From JAUILH01 sp965230535 (GTDB taxonomy: Bacteria; Bacteroidota; Bacteroidia; Flavobacteriales_D; JAUILH01): 64,000 nucleotides of DNA. Below, piece by piece: positions 27,150 to 36,223 of the stretch (within the stretch, counting starts at the first letter, position 1; the number at the start of each line of letters is the position of its first letter). The stretch lies in contig OZ246010.1 of NCBI GenBank assembly GCA_965230535.1, positions 1,178,001 through 1,242,000 on the forward strand, given 5' to 3'. Position numbers and translations under genes: made by a program. Below the pieces are notes generated by a model, which did no database searches, was not told the DNA's origin, and was given only the letters and a program-made list of their open reading frames with translations.

Positions 27150-27704
27150 ATGAAACACATCAACATTAGAGTTGTGCCGGATATTGAAGAGGACGTTTTC
27201 AGAGACATCCAAATCGGCACCAACCAGACTTTTTTGGATCTATACAAAGCCATTATTGCAGCTTTTGAGTTCAGAGGGGATCAATTGGCATCCTTTTATC
27301 TAAGTAACGAGGAATGGGACAAAGGCCATGAGATTGCATTGATGGACATGGGGACTCCGGGAGGCGGCTTACCAACAGAAATGAGCCAGGCAAATATTGG
27401 CGAAATCATCACTCAAAAAGAACAAAAAATCATTTTGGTTTACGATTTTCTGAAAATGTGGTGTTTCTTCATGGAGGTGTTAGACGTTGTTGATGCAGAC
27501 GGAGATGGCACGCCAAAAACGATCATGAATTTCGGAAAAGCACCTATTGAAGACGACAAGGAATTGCCAGATTTGATGGAAGGAATTGATTTGGGCGGAG
27601 ACGAACCAAAAAAATCTGAATACGACGATCTACTGGATGAATTTGGTGATCCGGATGCGACTGGTGAAGGTGGATTTGAGAACATTGATGATTTAGACAT
27701 CTGA
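27150..27704 (+). CDS. Plasmid pRiA4b ORF-3 family protein
   Basis: The protein (184 residues) matches the pRiA4b ORF-3-like (IS1096 TnpR-type) fold at the N-terminus: IRVVPDIEEDVFRDIQIGTNQTFLDLYKAIIAAF, FYLSNEEWDKGHEIALMDM. The C-terminal third is acidic and low-complexity (DDKELPDLMEGIDLGGDEP, DEFGDPDATGEGG). A TTG 9 bases earlier is in frame; the ATG at 27150 is preferred. Function of the family is unknown; despite the name it is chromosomal here and sits in a tRNA-processing operon between cca and miaA, so it is a standing gene rather than mobile DNA. Confidence 0.75.
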   Translation: MKHINIRVVPDIEEDVFRDIQIGTNQTFLDLYKAIIAAFEFRGDQLASFYLSNEEWDKGHEIALMDMGTPGGGLPTEMSQANIGEIITQKEQKIILVYDFLKMWCFFMEVLDVVDADGDGTPKTIMNFGKAPIEDDKELPDLMEGIDLGGDEPKKSEYDDLLDEFGDPDATGEGGFENIDDLDI

Positions 27705-27706
27705 TT

Positions 27707-28612
27707 TTGCGCCCTTGCCTAATTAGTATACTAGGCCAAACGGCTTCCGGCAAGACTGCTCTGGCGGTGGAACTTGCCAAACACTATCAAACCGAAATCA
27801 TTTCCTGCGATTCGAGACAGTTCTTTAAAGAGATGTCTATTGGAACAGCCAAACCAACCGATGAAGAGATGTCTGGCATTCCACATCATTTCGTTGACCA
27901 TATTTCAATAGAAGAACATTACACTGCCGGAAAATTCGAAGAAGACGCTCTGGAGCAACTCGGTCATATCTTCGAAAAAAATCCTGTTGCTATCATGGTG
28001 GGAGGTTCCGGTATGTACGCACACGCTCTCATCAATGGTATAGACGACATTCCTTCCGATGAGAAGATTAGAAATGATCTGAATCTGCGTTTACAAAACG
28101 AAGGCATTAAACCACTCCGGGAGGAACTCAAAAAACTGGATCCTGTTTTCTACGAAAAAATAGATCTGGAAAATCCCCAAAGACTCGTACGTGCCATAGA
28201 AGTTTGTTTAGTAACCGGTGAGCCTTACTCCAATTTACGTGTTGGACAGAAAAAAGAACGCAGTTTCCAAAACATCAAGTTCGCTATTAATTGGGAACGA
28301 GAGCTGCTCTACGATCGCATCAACCGGAGGGTAGACATCATGGTTGAAAACGGCCTTATAGAAGAAGCCCGGAACCTTTATCCGAAAAGGGCATTAAATG
28401 CGCTTCAAACTGTGGGGTATAAAGAACTTTTCGCTCATTTTGACGGAGAACATAGTCTGGATGAAGCCATTGAATTGATTAAACGAAATACCCGGCGTTT
28501 TGCCAAAAGACAGATGACCTGGTTCAAAAAAATGGACAACATTCATTGGATTGAACCAAATGCCGATCTGCAAACAATAATTGGTACTATTTCAAATCAG
28601 AGACATGGGTGA
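27707..28612 (+). CDS. miaA: tRNA dimethylallyltransferase
   Basis: MiaA transfers a dimethylallyl group to A37 of tRNAs that read UNN codons. The 301-residue protein begins at TTG 27707 (no better ATG precedes it) with the P-loop LGQTASGKTALAVELA (residues 9-24; Lys16), DSRQFFKEMSIGTAKPT, the VGGSGMYAHALINGIDDIP segment, and the C-terminal RRFAKRQMTWFKKM. All are diagnostic. Length is normal. It begins 2 bases after the pRiA4b-like gene and its end overlaps the DinB gene start by 8 bases. Confidence 0.97.
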   Translation: MRPCLISILGQTASGKTALAVELAKHYQTEIISCDSRQFFKEMSIGTAKPTDEEMSGIPHHFVDHISIEEHYTAGKFEEDALEQLGHIFEKNPVAIMVGGSGMYAHALINGIDDIPSDEKIRNDLNLRLQNEGIKPLREELKKLDPVFYEKIDLENPQRLVRAIEVCLVTGEPYSNLRVGQKKERSFQNIKFAINWERELLYDRINRRVDIMVENGLIEEARNLYPKRALNALQTVGYKELFAHFDGEHSLDEAIELIKRNTRRFAKRQMTWFKKMDNIHWIEPNADLQTIIGTISNQRHG

Positions 28613-29093
28613 GTTGAAAAATCAAATATTGGAGCAATTTGAGACTCGGGTATTTAAAGAATCTTTTTCTCGAATTAAGATTTGTCTGGACAAACTCTCT
28701 GAAGAACAGGTCTGGCAAGCTCCTAATGAAACCAGTAATAGCGTTGGAAATCTGGTGCTTCATTTAATAGGGAATGGCAAACAGTGGATTTTTAGTGGTT
28801 TGCTTGGAGAACCCGACACAAGAGATCGGGCCAGTGAGTTTGAGGCGAGCAGCGCTTGCTCAAAGGCCGAATTACTCGACATGATGGTCGATTTTGAACG
28901 GGATTGTCAAATCTTAAAGGAATCCAGTTTTAATTTAACAGAAACCAGGCCTGTTCAGGTTTTTAACGAAAGTGGTACAAGTATTCTAATTCACGTAATT
29001 GAGCACATGTCCTACCACACCGGCCAAATTGCCTTGCTTACCAAGCTGTTCATCAATGAAGATTTGGGCTTTTACGCAGATTTGAAACTTTAG
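28605..29093 (+). CDS. DinB-family metal-binding protein, copy 1
   Basis: DinB/YfiT-like proteins are four-helix bundles with a three-His metal site, acting in thiol-dependent or hydrolase-type chemistry. The 162-residue product, started at ATG 28605 (overlapping the miaA stop by 8 bases), has the first ligand in LVLHLIGNGKQW and the HMSYHTGQIA pair near the end, so the metal site looks complete. An ATG at 28581 would add 8 residues and overlap miaA more. A specific substrate is not known. A second DinB gene follows 15 bases later. Confidence 0.88.
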   Translation: MGELKNQILEQFETRVFKESFSRIKICLDKLSEEQVWQAPNETSNSVGNLVLHLIGNGKQWIFSGLLGEPDTRDRASEFEASSACSKAELLDMMVDFERDCQILKESSFNLTETRPVQVFNESGTSILIHVIEHMSYHTGQIALLTKLFINEDLGFYADLKL

Positions 29094-29108
29094 ACTACAT
29101 TAGTAGTC

Positions 29109-29633
29109 ATGGACAGATTTGACCTGAACGAGCTCAACACCATTCTAAAGAACACGCCCATTGCTCTCAAACAACTCTTAAGTGATCTTCCCAATCACTT
29201 AATCGTTTCGAATGAAGGAGGGGAAAGTTGGTCGCCTTACGATATTGTAGGTCATTTAATCCATGGCGAAAAAACCGACTGGATTCCAAGAGCAAAAATT
29301 ATTCTTAGCGATTCAAACGACAAACGATTTAAACCTTTCGACAGGTTTGCCCAAATGGAATCAAAACCAGATAGAACAATCCATGAATTGCTGGATGATT
29401 TTGAGCAACACAGACAGCAAAATCTGGCAGAACTGTCTTCACTGAATATCAATGAACAAACTTTGAGTTTAACAGGAATTCATCCCGAGTTTGGAGAGGT
29501 GAGTCTCAGACAACTACTCAGCACATGGGGTGTTCACGATCTCGGCCATATCGCTCAGATCAACCGTGTAATTGCTAAACAATATAAAACTGCCGTTGGC
29601 CCATGGGGCGCTTATTTACCGATTCTCAGATAA
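29109..29633 (+). CDS. DinB-family protein, copy 2
   Basis: The 174-residue product has DinB_2-type features: IVGHLIHGEKTDW with the first His ligand (about residue 50) and HDLGHIAQINR with the second pair (about 144-148). It differs enough from the upstream copy that the pair is ancient or independently acquired rather than a fresh duplication. Function unknown. Its last seven codons plus the stop recur as a 25-base repeat at 30503-30527 beyond the next gene. Confidence 0.88.
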   Translation: MDRFDLNELNTILKNTPIALKQLLSDLPNHLIVSNEGGESWSPYDIVGHLIHGEKTDWIPRAKIILSDSNDKRFKPFDRFAQMESKPDRTIHELLDDFEQHRQQNLAELSSLNINEQTLSLTGIHPEFGEVSLRQLLSTWGVHDLGHIAQINRVIAKQYKTAVGPWGAYLPILR

Positions 29634-29634
29634 G
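29610..29634 (+). repeat. 25-base direct repeat, copy A (end of DinB copy 2)
   Basis: The sequence from codon Ala168 to the stop of DinB copy 2 matches 30503-30527 with two differences in 25 bases. Both differences are synonymous in the DinB frame (TTA/TTG, CTC/CTT). Confidence 0.7.
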
Positions 29635-29709
29635 TTTTGTCGGTCCACTTCTAACTCTCAAGTAATAAAGAGGTTAAAATATCGTTCCCTCTATACCAAA
29701 ACCAACTTT

Positions 29710-30468
29710 ATGAAAACCAAATTATTACTACTCGCCATAGCGATGATGGGCGTTTCTGCTCGCGCTCAAAAAGATACCTCAACCTACCTTAACGAATTAT
29801 CTTTAAACGTTTTGCCGTTTGTTGTTGGTGTAAACTCAATCACCGATTACTCAGGAAGAATTTATATTGATTATGCCAGACAAATCCAACCAAATCTAAA
29901 ACTGCAAACAGGAATTTCAGGTCGTTTTTTTGGTATTCCCTTTTCAAACCCAATAATTATCTACCAATATGAAACGGATTCGAATAGAAGCTATAGTGCT
30001 CGACACACTTCACACAACCAATATTTATTGCGACTTGGAGCCGAAAGAACTTTTATCAACGGAAAACTCTCCATAGGGGCTAAACTACTGAATGGTTACC
30101 TGTCAATTGAAGACGATCTTCAATTGTATCTCGAAAAGTATGACAAAGCAGAGAATACTTGGATGCTCCATAGTGACTCCAGTATTCAAGCTCCTTACCT
30201 AGGAGAGTACAGTGGATTTAATTCCAGCTATTACGTAACCAGAAAGGAACACTACTATGCCACAGGAATAGAGCTCAACATTGGGCTCAATCTACCCATT
30301 ACCAGAAGGTGGGTAATAGGTTTGGACTATGCGCCTCAATATGTCAGAAGAATTTTTGTTAAACATTCAGAGCAATTTGATATAACCGGCTACTATGCAA
30401 AAAAGCCAATTAGAGGAAGCGGCCATTTCAGGTCTAATCTCGATCTGACTGTCAGTTTTTTACTATGA
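29710..30468 (+). CDS. Exported beta-barrel-like protein of unknown family
   Basis: The start at ATG 29710 gives a signal peptide (KLLLLAIAMMGVSARAQ); an earlier ATG at 29572 would overlap the DinB gene and hide it. The mature part, about 230 residues, alternates polar and aromatic residues in short strands (GRIYIDYARQI, YYATGIELNIGLNLPITRRWVIGLDYAPQYVRRIF) and ends in the outer-membrane-like SNLDLTVSFLL with a terminal hydrophobic residue, as barrels do. I recognise no named family. It stands alone between two copies of a 25-base repeat, which hints at insertion. Confidence 0.65.
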   Translation: MKTKLLLLAIAMMGVSARAQKDTSTYLNELSLNVLPFVVGVNSITDYSGRIYIDYARQIQPNLKLQTGISGRFFGIPFSNPIIIYQYETDSNRSYSARHTSHNQYLLRLGAERTFINGKLSIGAKLLNGYLSIEDDLQLYLEKYDKAENTWMLHSDSSIQAPYLGEYSGFNSSYYVTRKEHYYATGIELNIGLNLPITRRWVIGLDYAPQYVRRIFVKHSEQFDITGYYAKKPIRGSGHFRSNLDLTVSFLL

Positions 30469-30502
30469 CCAAGAACTCTGCAATAATCCTGATTTTAGTA
30501 GA

Positions 30503-30527
30503 GCTTATTTGCCGATTCTTAGATAAG
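30503..30527 (+). repeat. 25-base direct repeat, copy B, in the gap after the exported protein gene
   Basis: Matches the final codons and stop of DinB copy 2 with two synonymous changes, reading Ala-Tyr-Leu-Pro-Ile-Leu-Arg-stop in frame. Upstream of it the match stops. Together with 29610-29634 it brackets the exported protein gene. Confidence 0.7.
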
Positions 30528-30611
30528 CATGATCAATAAATCCGCGACTACGAATTTTATAGGCTTTAGAACAAAATCCTTTTTTGGCGCAAATCTTGCC
30601 TATGTGTCAAC

Positions 30612-31118
30612 ATGAAATTAATCATTATTATTTCTTTGGCTTTGTTACAAATATCATGTGCGACCAGCCGCAATGGTGATCTCAAAAATGATTCAACAAT
30701 TGTTCAGCAGAAACAAGTGGATAACAAATACTACCACGACAATGGGCAACTTTCAGTAAAAATTGAGCCCTGGGAAGATCGTATTCGAAACGTAATTTGT
30801 TACAATAGACAAGGAGAAGAGAGTTATAGATTTCAAGAAGTCAGACGATCTTATTCGGTACGCGCAGAATTAAAGTTTGGCTCTACCGGAGCTCTTAAAA
30901 CAGTAATTACCACATCAAACCCAGGCGCTTCCAGAACCTTAACTAAGAGTACCATCTCTTTTGATGAAGAGAATACACCACTATGGATGACTGTGGAAGA
31001 AACTCCACGCAGCAGTGAGTTTCTTATAAATGGCGCAAAATCTTATTACTGGAATCAAAAAACAAAAAAATGGATGACTCAGGAATCTCAGATAGATCAG
31101 AAAACTCCAAAACACTAA
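30612..31118 (+). CDS. Small lipoprotein of unknown function
   Basis: The 168-residue product has a lipoprotein signal (KLIIIISLALLQISC, Cys17), then a short strand-rich region containing YYHDNGQLSVKIEPW, a stretch reminiscent of the MORN-like toxin-antitoxin or YwqK repeats (DNGQLS). A single such repeat is not enough to assign the family. It ends just before the TonB receptor gene on the other strand. Function unknown. Confidence 0.65.
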   Translation: MKLIIIISLALLQISCATSRNGDLKNDSTIVQQKQVDNKYYHDNGQLSVKIEPWEDRIRNVICYNRQGEESYRFQEVRRSYSVRAELKFGSTGALKTVITTSNPGASRTLTKSTISFDEENTPLWMTVEETPRSSEFLINGAKSYYWNQKTKKWMTQESQIDQKTPKH

Positions 31119-31120
31119 AT

Positions 31121-33526
31121 CTAAAACTCAGCAATAATTCCAATTGTTGGAATAGATGATCCGCTGGAACTATCTACCGATTTCAACACATATCTATCTG
31201 GATCATTAGGGTCAACGATAAAATTCCCGTTATCATCCGTCTCCGCAACCAAATAGGGTGCTGTGGGAGCCGCAAACCCATATAAGTTCTGAATATCCAG
31301 ATAAACATTCAAGGACCATTTCTCAAAATAAAAACGTTTATCAACCCGAATATCTAATTGATGGAAAGCCCCCAATCGTTGGCTATTCAAACGAGAATAA
31401 TCCAATAATCCCTGACCACGTACACTCCATGATGCTATGAGTGAAGAAGTAGCTATGTCGTAAGGCGTATATGGTGCACCTCCGCTGAACAACCATCTCA
31501 CTCCCAAATCCCAATTCTTCTTAAATTTCTTACCTCCGGTCAATGAAACAACGTGCTGATTATCCCAGGCAGAAGGAATGTAGGCTCCTGTTCTGTCCTT
31601 AAACTCGCTGCGCACCAAGGTATAAGCCACAATTCCATAGAAACCTTTCGACAATTTTTGCTGGAACAAGAATTCAAGTCCATAACTCCTTCCTTCTGAG
31701 CTGGAGTTAATTGGTTCATTTCCGATCACACCAAAGTCTGCTCCCAAATTGGCTAAGGAAATGGAATCAGTCAAAGAAAACGGGTAATCCGAGTACTCCT
31801 TATAGAATCCTTCAACACTCAATCTTGAATAGGTTCCAACATTGTACTTGACTCCAAATACATAATGACTCGCATCAATGTAGTTGGTACGGTCTTTATT
31901 GGCTAGCTGGCCCAAAGAATCGCGATACCCTAAAATGGTATATGCGGGGAGCTGACTATACATTCCCCAGTTGGCATTCACAGACAACTTAGGTGTCATT
32001 TTATAGGAAGCCGATACTCGTGGAGACAATTGGTCCAATGGATTCATGTACTCATCACCATAATCTGCAATATCTGTTCTTAAACCGAAAGCCAGAGTCA
32101 ATCTACGCCATTCGCGACTCACCTGCCCGAACAAAGCATACTTCTGAAAACTCAAATCAGAATCATAGTCAATGGTTTGAGGACCTTGTTGGGTAAAGAT
32201 TCTATTGAAAGTGGTATTGGAGTATTGAACATGCTGCAAACCGGCACCATAATTAATTTTCCAATTGTTTTTCCAAATACGGTTTTCATATCTGAATTTG
32301 GTTTCAGCTTCCTGAGATGTGTAATCCAGCAACAATTTAGAAGGATCGGATTCGTCGTTATCCTGATATTTGGTAGCCGTATTCGACAATTGATTTCTGC
32401 TTAAAATAAAGGTGTGAAATCCATTTTCAACAAACCGTCTATACTTGGCTCCAATGGTATAATTCCATTGATCCTGAACAGGAATATTTCCAAGAATAAA
32501 ATTGTTCCTTTCCAATACATCTTCATCTGTCACACCGTCATTCACACTGGTGTTGATATTGAAATTATCGATGGCTCCTAAACCAATAATGGTCAGTTCA
32601 TTGGTTTTATCGAACTTATGTTTCAACTTGAATTGCGCATCATTATAAGTTGGTAAAAATGGCAATTTGAGTGCTTGAAACAGAAACTGCAGATAGGACC
32701 TTCTTGCGGAAAAGATCAAACCCGTTTTTTCTCCGAGAGGAGTGTCAAAAGTCAAGCCTACATCACTACTTCCCAAAGTAAATGTGCTGTTGAATTTATC
32801 TTTTGCCGGGTCTTTTTGCTTAAAATCTATGACCGAACTCAAAGCATTTCCCTTCATCGTTGGGAAAGCCCCTGCATAAAAATCTACCGATCTGATAAAG
32901 TTTATATTGATTAAACCTACCGGCCCACCGCTACTCCCTTGTGTGGCAAAATGATTGATATTCGGCACCTCTATATCATCCAGAAAAAAACGGTTTTCGT
33001 TGGGCGCCCCTCCTCTGATAACAATGTCGTTTCTAAAACCTGGTTGAGGACTCACTCCGGGCAAACTCTGCACTACTTTACTCACATCCCTGTTGGCTCC
33101 TGGAAACCTTTCAATCTCAGCTGCCGAAAGATTTCTCAAACTAACCGGAGCTTCTTCCAAATCTTTAAAAGGAGAAATGATCACGAGTTCCTGTAATGAA
33201 TCTACAGCTGTCCTCATTCCAACGTTAACTTCCGTCTCTTTGGCATTGCTCACAGGAATATCGGAAATGGCTCTTGGTGAATAACTGGCGTACCTTACCT
33301 CCAGATTATAGTTTCCCGGAGCCAAATTTTCGAAAACATAAGTTCCGTCCATATCTGAGGTCGCTTTAATACCTCCCGGCTGAAGTAACAGATTGGCAAA
33401 CGGCAACTCTTCATTATTCACCTGATCGTAAACACGTCCTCGAATGACGCCAGTCTGCGTCAACCCCAAATTGCTTAACAAACAAATTACGGTAAGTAAA
33501 ACTCCCCTTTTAAGTAGATTGCTCAT
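31121..33526 (-). CDS. TonB-dependent receptor with carboxypeptidase-like N-terminal domain
   Basis: The 801-residue outer-membrane receptor has a signal peptide (LLTVICLLSNLGLTQ), a carboxypeptidase-regulatory-like domain (GVIRGRVYDQVNNEELPFANLLL, about 25-110), a plug domain (VSKVVQSLPGVSPQPGFRNDIVIRGGAPNENRFFLDD, about 115-230) and a long barrel ending in the aromatic residue F (IGIIAEF). It imports an unidentified ligand with TonB energy. No SusD partner is beside it, so it is not a standard polysaccharide-utilisation locus. The gene lies tail-to-tail with the preceding lipoprotein gene (2 bases) and 108 bases downstream of lysA on the same strand. Confidence 0.95.
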   Translation of the reverse strand: MSNLLKRGVLLTVICLLSNLGLTQTGVIRGRVYDQVNNEELPFANLLLQPGGIKATSDMDGTYVFENLAPGNYNLEVRYASYSPRAISDIPVSNAKETEVNVGMRTAVDSLQELVIISPFKDLEEAPVSLRNLSAAEIERFPGANRDVSKVVQSLPGVSPQPGFRNDIVIRGGAPNENRFFLDDIEVPNINHFATQGSSGGPVGLININFIRSVDFYAGAFPTMKGNALSSVIDFKQKDPAKDKFNSTFTLGSSDVGLTFDTPLGEKTGLIFSARRSYLQFLFQALKLPFLPTYNDAQFKLKHKFDKTNELTIIGLGAIDNFNINTSVNDGVTDEDVLERNNFILGNIPVQDQWNYTIGAKYRRFVENGFHTFILSRNQLSNTATKYQDNDESDPSKLLLDYTSQEAETKFRYENRIWKNNWKINYGAGLQHVQYSNTTFNRIFTQQGPQTIDYDSDLSFQKYALFGQVSREWRRLTLAFGLRTDIADYGDEYMNPLDQLSPRVSASYKMTPKLSVNANWGMYSQLPAYTILGYRDSLGQLANKDRTNYIDASHYVFGVKYNVGTYSRLSVEGFYKEYSDYPFSLTDSISLANLGADFGVIGNEPINSSSEGRSYGLEFLFQQKLSKGFYGIVAYTLVRSEFKDRTGAYIPSAWDNQHVVSLTGGKKFKKNWDLGVRWLFSGGAPYTPYDIATSSLIASWSVRGQGLLDYSRLNSQRLGAFHQLDIRVDKRFYFEKWSLNVYLDIQNLYGFAAPTAPYLVAETDDNGNFIVDPNDPDRYVLKSVDSSSGSSIPTIGIIAEF

Positions 33527-33634
33527 AGGACTAAAATAGCATTTGTCTTCACAACAAATACGAAAAAGAAAAGTTCGGTAAAAAAACTAATTCTTTCAAA
33601 CGAGAAAGAGCAATGCTGGCTTTAGAAACAATGT

Positions 33635-34795
33635 TTACCTAACAGAAATGGTATCGTGACTATACAACGGTGCATTTAATCGCCTCAGGTTGTAATTGTT
33701 AGCCATCGTTTCGCCATAAGCTCCAGCAGACCTAATTACGAAAACATCTCCTCTTGCACTTTTAGGCAAGGCTATGTTGTCTCCAAAACTATCAGTTGAT
33801 TCGCAAACGGGACCAACCACACTGTAATTCACTAACGCTTCATTTCCTGAAGCCGTTAAGCTTTCAATTTTATGACTGGCGCTATATAAAGCCGGACGCA
33901 TCAACTCTGTCATTCCTGCATCAACAATGAGAAAGTTCTTACTCGAACTTTGCTTCTCGAACAATACTCTTGTCACCAAAGCACCGCACTGTCCAACCAC
34001 CGAACGTCCCAACTCAAAATGAACAGGCAAATCTGTAGCTAAATGTTCGTGGATCGTTTTGAAAAACAAGTTAAAGTTCGGCACCAATTCTATATCCGGA
34101 TTGTGATAGTTGATTCCCAGACCACCTCCTAAATTCAAGTGTTCTAAAACAACATTATTCGCATCTAAAAAGCTTAAAATTTCATTGACTTGCTGACACA
34201 AATCTATGTATGGTTGAAGTTCCATAATCTGAGAACCAATGTGGAAGTGCAGCCCACTCAAAGTCACATAATCGAATGTTTCTAAAAGCTCAAGAGCCAA
34301 ACCAAGATCCTCTCGTGCAATTCCAAACTTATTCTCCTTTAATCCGGTAGTGATGTGCTTGTGGGTATTGGCATTCACATTTGGATTTAACCTAAGTGCC
34401 ACTTTTACAGGCCTGTTTAATCCTCTGGCGATTTCTTCAATGACTTCTAACTCATGAATAGATTCAACATTCAGGCTGAATATGCCAGCCCTTATAGCTA
34501 ATTCTATTTCCCAATCTGCCTTTCCTACTCCGGCCAAAACGACTTTACCAGGATCTACCCCTAGCTCCAAAGCCTTTTCAACTTCATAGCCACTGACACA
34601 ATCAGCACCAAAATTTCGTTTAAAAATGGTCGATAAAATTTCGTCGTTACTATTCGCCTTCATCGCATAATGAACATGGTAGTCGTAGCACATAGCGGCA
34701 GACTCTATCCTGTCCAAAGTACCGTTTAACACCTCTAAGTCATAATAGTAAAAAGGCGTTGGTCTGTCAATATTATTTAGTCTTTCGAAATTCAT
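33635..34795 (-). CDS. lysA: Diaminopimelate decarboxylase
   Basis: LysA is the PLP enzyme that makes lysine from meso-diaminopimelate. The 386-residue product shows the PLP lysine in VHYAMKANSN (Lys46), the LSGLHFHIGSQ strand, GGGLGINY for phosphate binding, and the active-site GPVCESTDSFGDNI near the end, all fold-type III decarboxylase marks. Its ATG overlaps the lysC stop by 4 bases, so the two lysine-pathway steps are co-translated. With dapD elsewhere in the window the pathway is consistent. Length is slightly below average for the family but complete. Confidence 0.95.
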   Translation of the reverse strand: MNFERLNNIDRPTPFYYYDLEVLNGTLDRIESAAMCYDYHVHYAMKANSNDEILSTIFKRNFGADCVSGYEVEKALELGVDPGKVVLAGVGKADWEIELAIRAGIFSLNVESIHELEVIEEIARGLNRPVKVALRLNPNVNANTHKHITTGLKENKFGIAREDLGLALELLETFDYVTLSGLHFHIGSQIMELQPYIDLCQQVNEILSFLDANNVVLEHLNLGGGLGINYHNPDIELVPNFNLFFKTIHEHLATDLPVHFELGRSVVGQCGALVTRVLFEKQSSSKNFLIVDAGMTELMRPALYSASHKIESLTASGNEALVNYSVVGPVCESTDSFGDNIALPKSARGDVFVIRSAGAYGETMANNYNLRRLNAPLYSHDTISVR

Positions 34796-36114
34796 ACCTC
34801 TTCATTTAAAAAAATTCCACTATTCAAAGCTCTCAGAGCATTTTCCTTATTCTTTCCATCAATCAGTATTGAAATATTATGTCTGCTTCCTCCGTATGAA
34901 ACCATTCGAACCGGAGTGTTATTTAGCGCACCGAAAATCTGGCTTGCGTAGCCTTTCGAATCTGCAATCAAATCTCCAACCACACAGATGATGCATTGAT
35001 CGACATCTACTTCAATCTCACCGTAGTTTTTAAGGCTCTCCAAAATTTCTGTGAGATAAGTATCATTGTCAATCGTAAGAGACACCGCCACCTCAGAGGT
35101 TGTGATCATATCAATGGATGTTTTATAACGATTAAAAACTTCAAATACCTGGCTTAAAAAACCATGGGCCATCAACATTCTACTTGATTTGATCTTAATA
35201 GCTGTTATCCCATCTTTAGCAGCAATTGACTTAATACCTTCTCCCTGAATTTCACTGCTAATTCTGGTCCCATTGGATTCCGGATTCATAGTATACCTCA
35301 AGGTCAATGGAATATTGGCTCTCTGAGCTGGGAACACACATTGCGGATGTAAAATTTTTGCTCCGAAATAAGCCAGCTCTGCGGCTTCATTGTACGACAA
35401 ATTGTCTATAGGATATGTATTCTCAACCACCCTTGGGTCGTTGTTGTGCATCCCATCTATATCTGTCCATATTTGAATTTCATCTGCCAGAATCGCTTCT
35501 CCCACAAGTGCAGCTGTATAATCGCTCCCTCCTCTGTTTAGATTATTGACATTCCCTTCAACATCTCTGCATATATAGCCTTGGGTAATCATTCTTGCAG
35601 ACTCTGAGCCATTCATCTGTGCAGTCAGCTTCTCTCGAATGAATGACAAGTTCGGCTCACCGTTCTCATCTGTTCTCATCACGTCCAGTGCACTGAACAA
35701 TTCAAAATTGAAACCCAGTTCTTTAGATTTCAAATAGAACAGATTACTGGAGATAATTTCACCTTTTGACAACAAGATGGCTTCTTCCTGCTTGGTAAAA
35801 ATCCGGTTACCTAAATCTGATATTTCCTTAAAAATAGTCTGAATAAATGCATCCGCTCTTTGACCGGATACTTCTTCATCAAATAAATCTTTGATGTACT
35901 GTTTATAATTTTGTTTTAAAATTTCAATGGCCTTTTTAGCCGATTCCTCTCTCCTTAAAAAAAAGTGGTTAGACAACTCCTGTAGGGCATTAGTGGTTCC
36001 GGAGACTGCCGACAATACCACACAACATCTTTCTTCCTGAGCACACAGATTGATCACCTCTTTCATCCTTTGCGGATTACCTAATGATGTTCCTCCGAAT
36101 TTTAAAACTTTCAT
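34792..36114 (-). CDS. lysC: Aspartate kinase (monofunctional)
   Basis: Aspartate kinase phosphorylates aspartate, the entry to lysine, threonine and methionine synthesis. The 440-residue protein has the kinase domain (VLKFGGTSLGNPQRM, then LLSKGEIISSNLF and NRGGSDYTAALVG) and two C-terminal ACT domains (about 290-440) as feedback sites (ISILIDGKNKENALRALN). No homoserine dehydrogenase is fused. It overlaps lysA by 4 bases and is divergent from an ACT-domain protein gene at 36224. The effector (lysine or threonine) is not readable from sequence. Confidence 0.95.
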   Translation of the reverse strand: MKVLKFGGTSLGNPQRMKEVINLCAQEERCCVVLSAVSGTTNALQELSNHFFLRREESAKKAIEILKQNYKQYIKDLFDEEVSGQRADAFIQTIFKEISDLGNRIFTKQEEAILLSKGEIISSNLFYLKSKELGFNFELFSALDVMRTDENGEPNLSFIREKLTAQMNGSESARMITQGYICRDVEGNVNNLNRGGSDYTAALVGEAILADEIQIWTDIDGMHNNDPRVVENTYPIDNLSYNEAAELAYFGAKILHPQCVFPAQRANIPLTLRYTMNPESNGTRISSEIQGEGIKSIAAKDGITAIKIKSSRMLMAHGFLSQVFEVFNRYKTSIDMITTSEVAVSLTIDNDTYLTEILESLKNYGEIEVDVDQCIICVVGDLIADSKGYASQIFGALNNTPVRMVSYGGSRHNISILIDGKNKENALRALNSGIFLNEEV

Positions 36115-36143
36115 CTTTAGTAGTAATTTTTAACTTTGGAGCA

Positions 36144-36151
36144 CAAATGTA
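36144..36151 (-). promoter_or_regulatory. -7 box candidate for lysC-lysA
   Basis: The minus strand reads TACATTTG, a match to TAnnTTTG, 29 bases upstream of the lysC start. The matching divergent box for the ACT protein lies at 36173-36180, so the two transcripts could share a control region. Confidence 0.35.
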
Positions 36152-36172
36152 TTTTAAAGGTCACGAAAAAAG

Positions 36173-36180
36173 TATATTTG
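36173..36180 (+). promoter_or_regulatory. -7 box for the ACT-domain protein gene
   Basis: TATATTTG lies 43 bases before the ATG at 36224. A second box, TAACTTTG at 36131-36138, sits farther upstream on the same strand. Confidence 0.35.
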
Positions 36181-36223
36181 TATGTATAGGAACCTATTTT
36201 TAACATTTAGTTAAATTTACAAC

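Noticed and set aside
27150..27704. Mobile element because of the plasmid/IS-derived family name pRiA4b ORF-3
   Set aside because: No transposase, inverted repeats or target duplications flank it; it is embedded between cca and miaA in a tight operon.
29572..29709. Extended N-terminus of the exported protein after the DinB gene
   Set aside because: It overlaps the end of DinB copy 2 and hides the signal peptide that starts at 29710.
31121..33526. Polysaccharide-utilisation (Sus) locus
   Set aside because: There is no SusD-like gene beside either TonB receptor, so only stand-alone receptors are supported.
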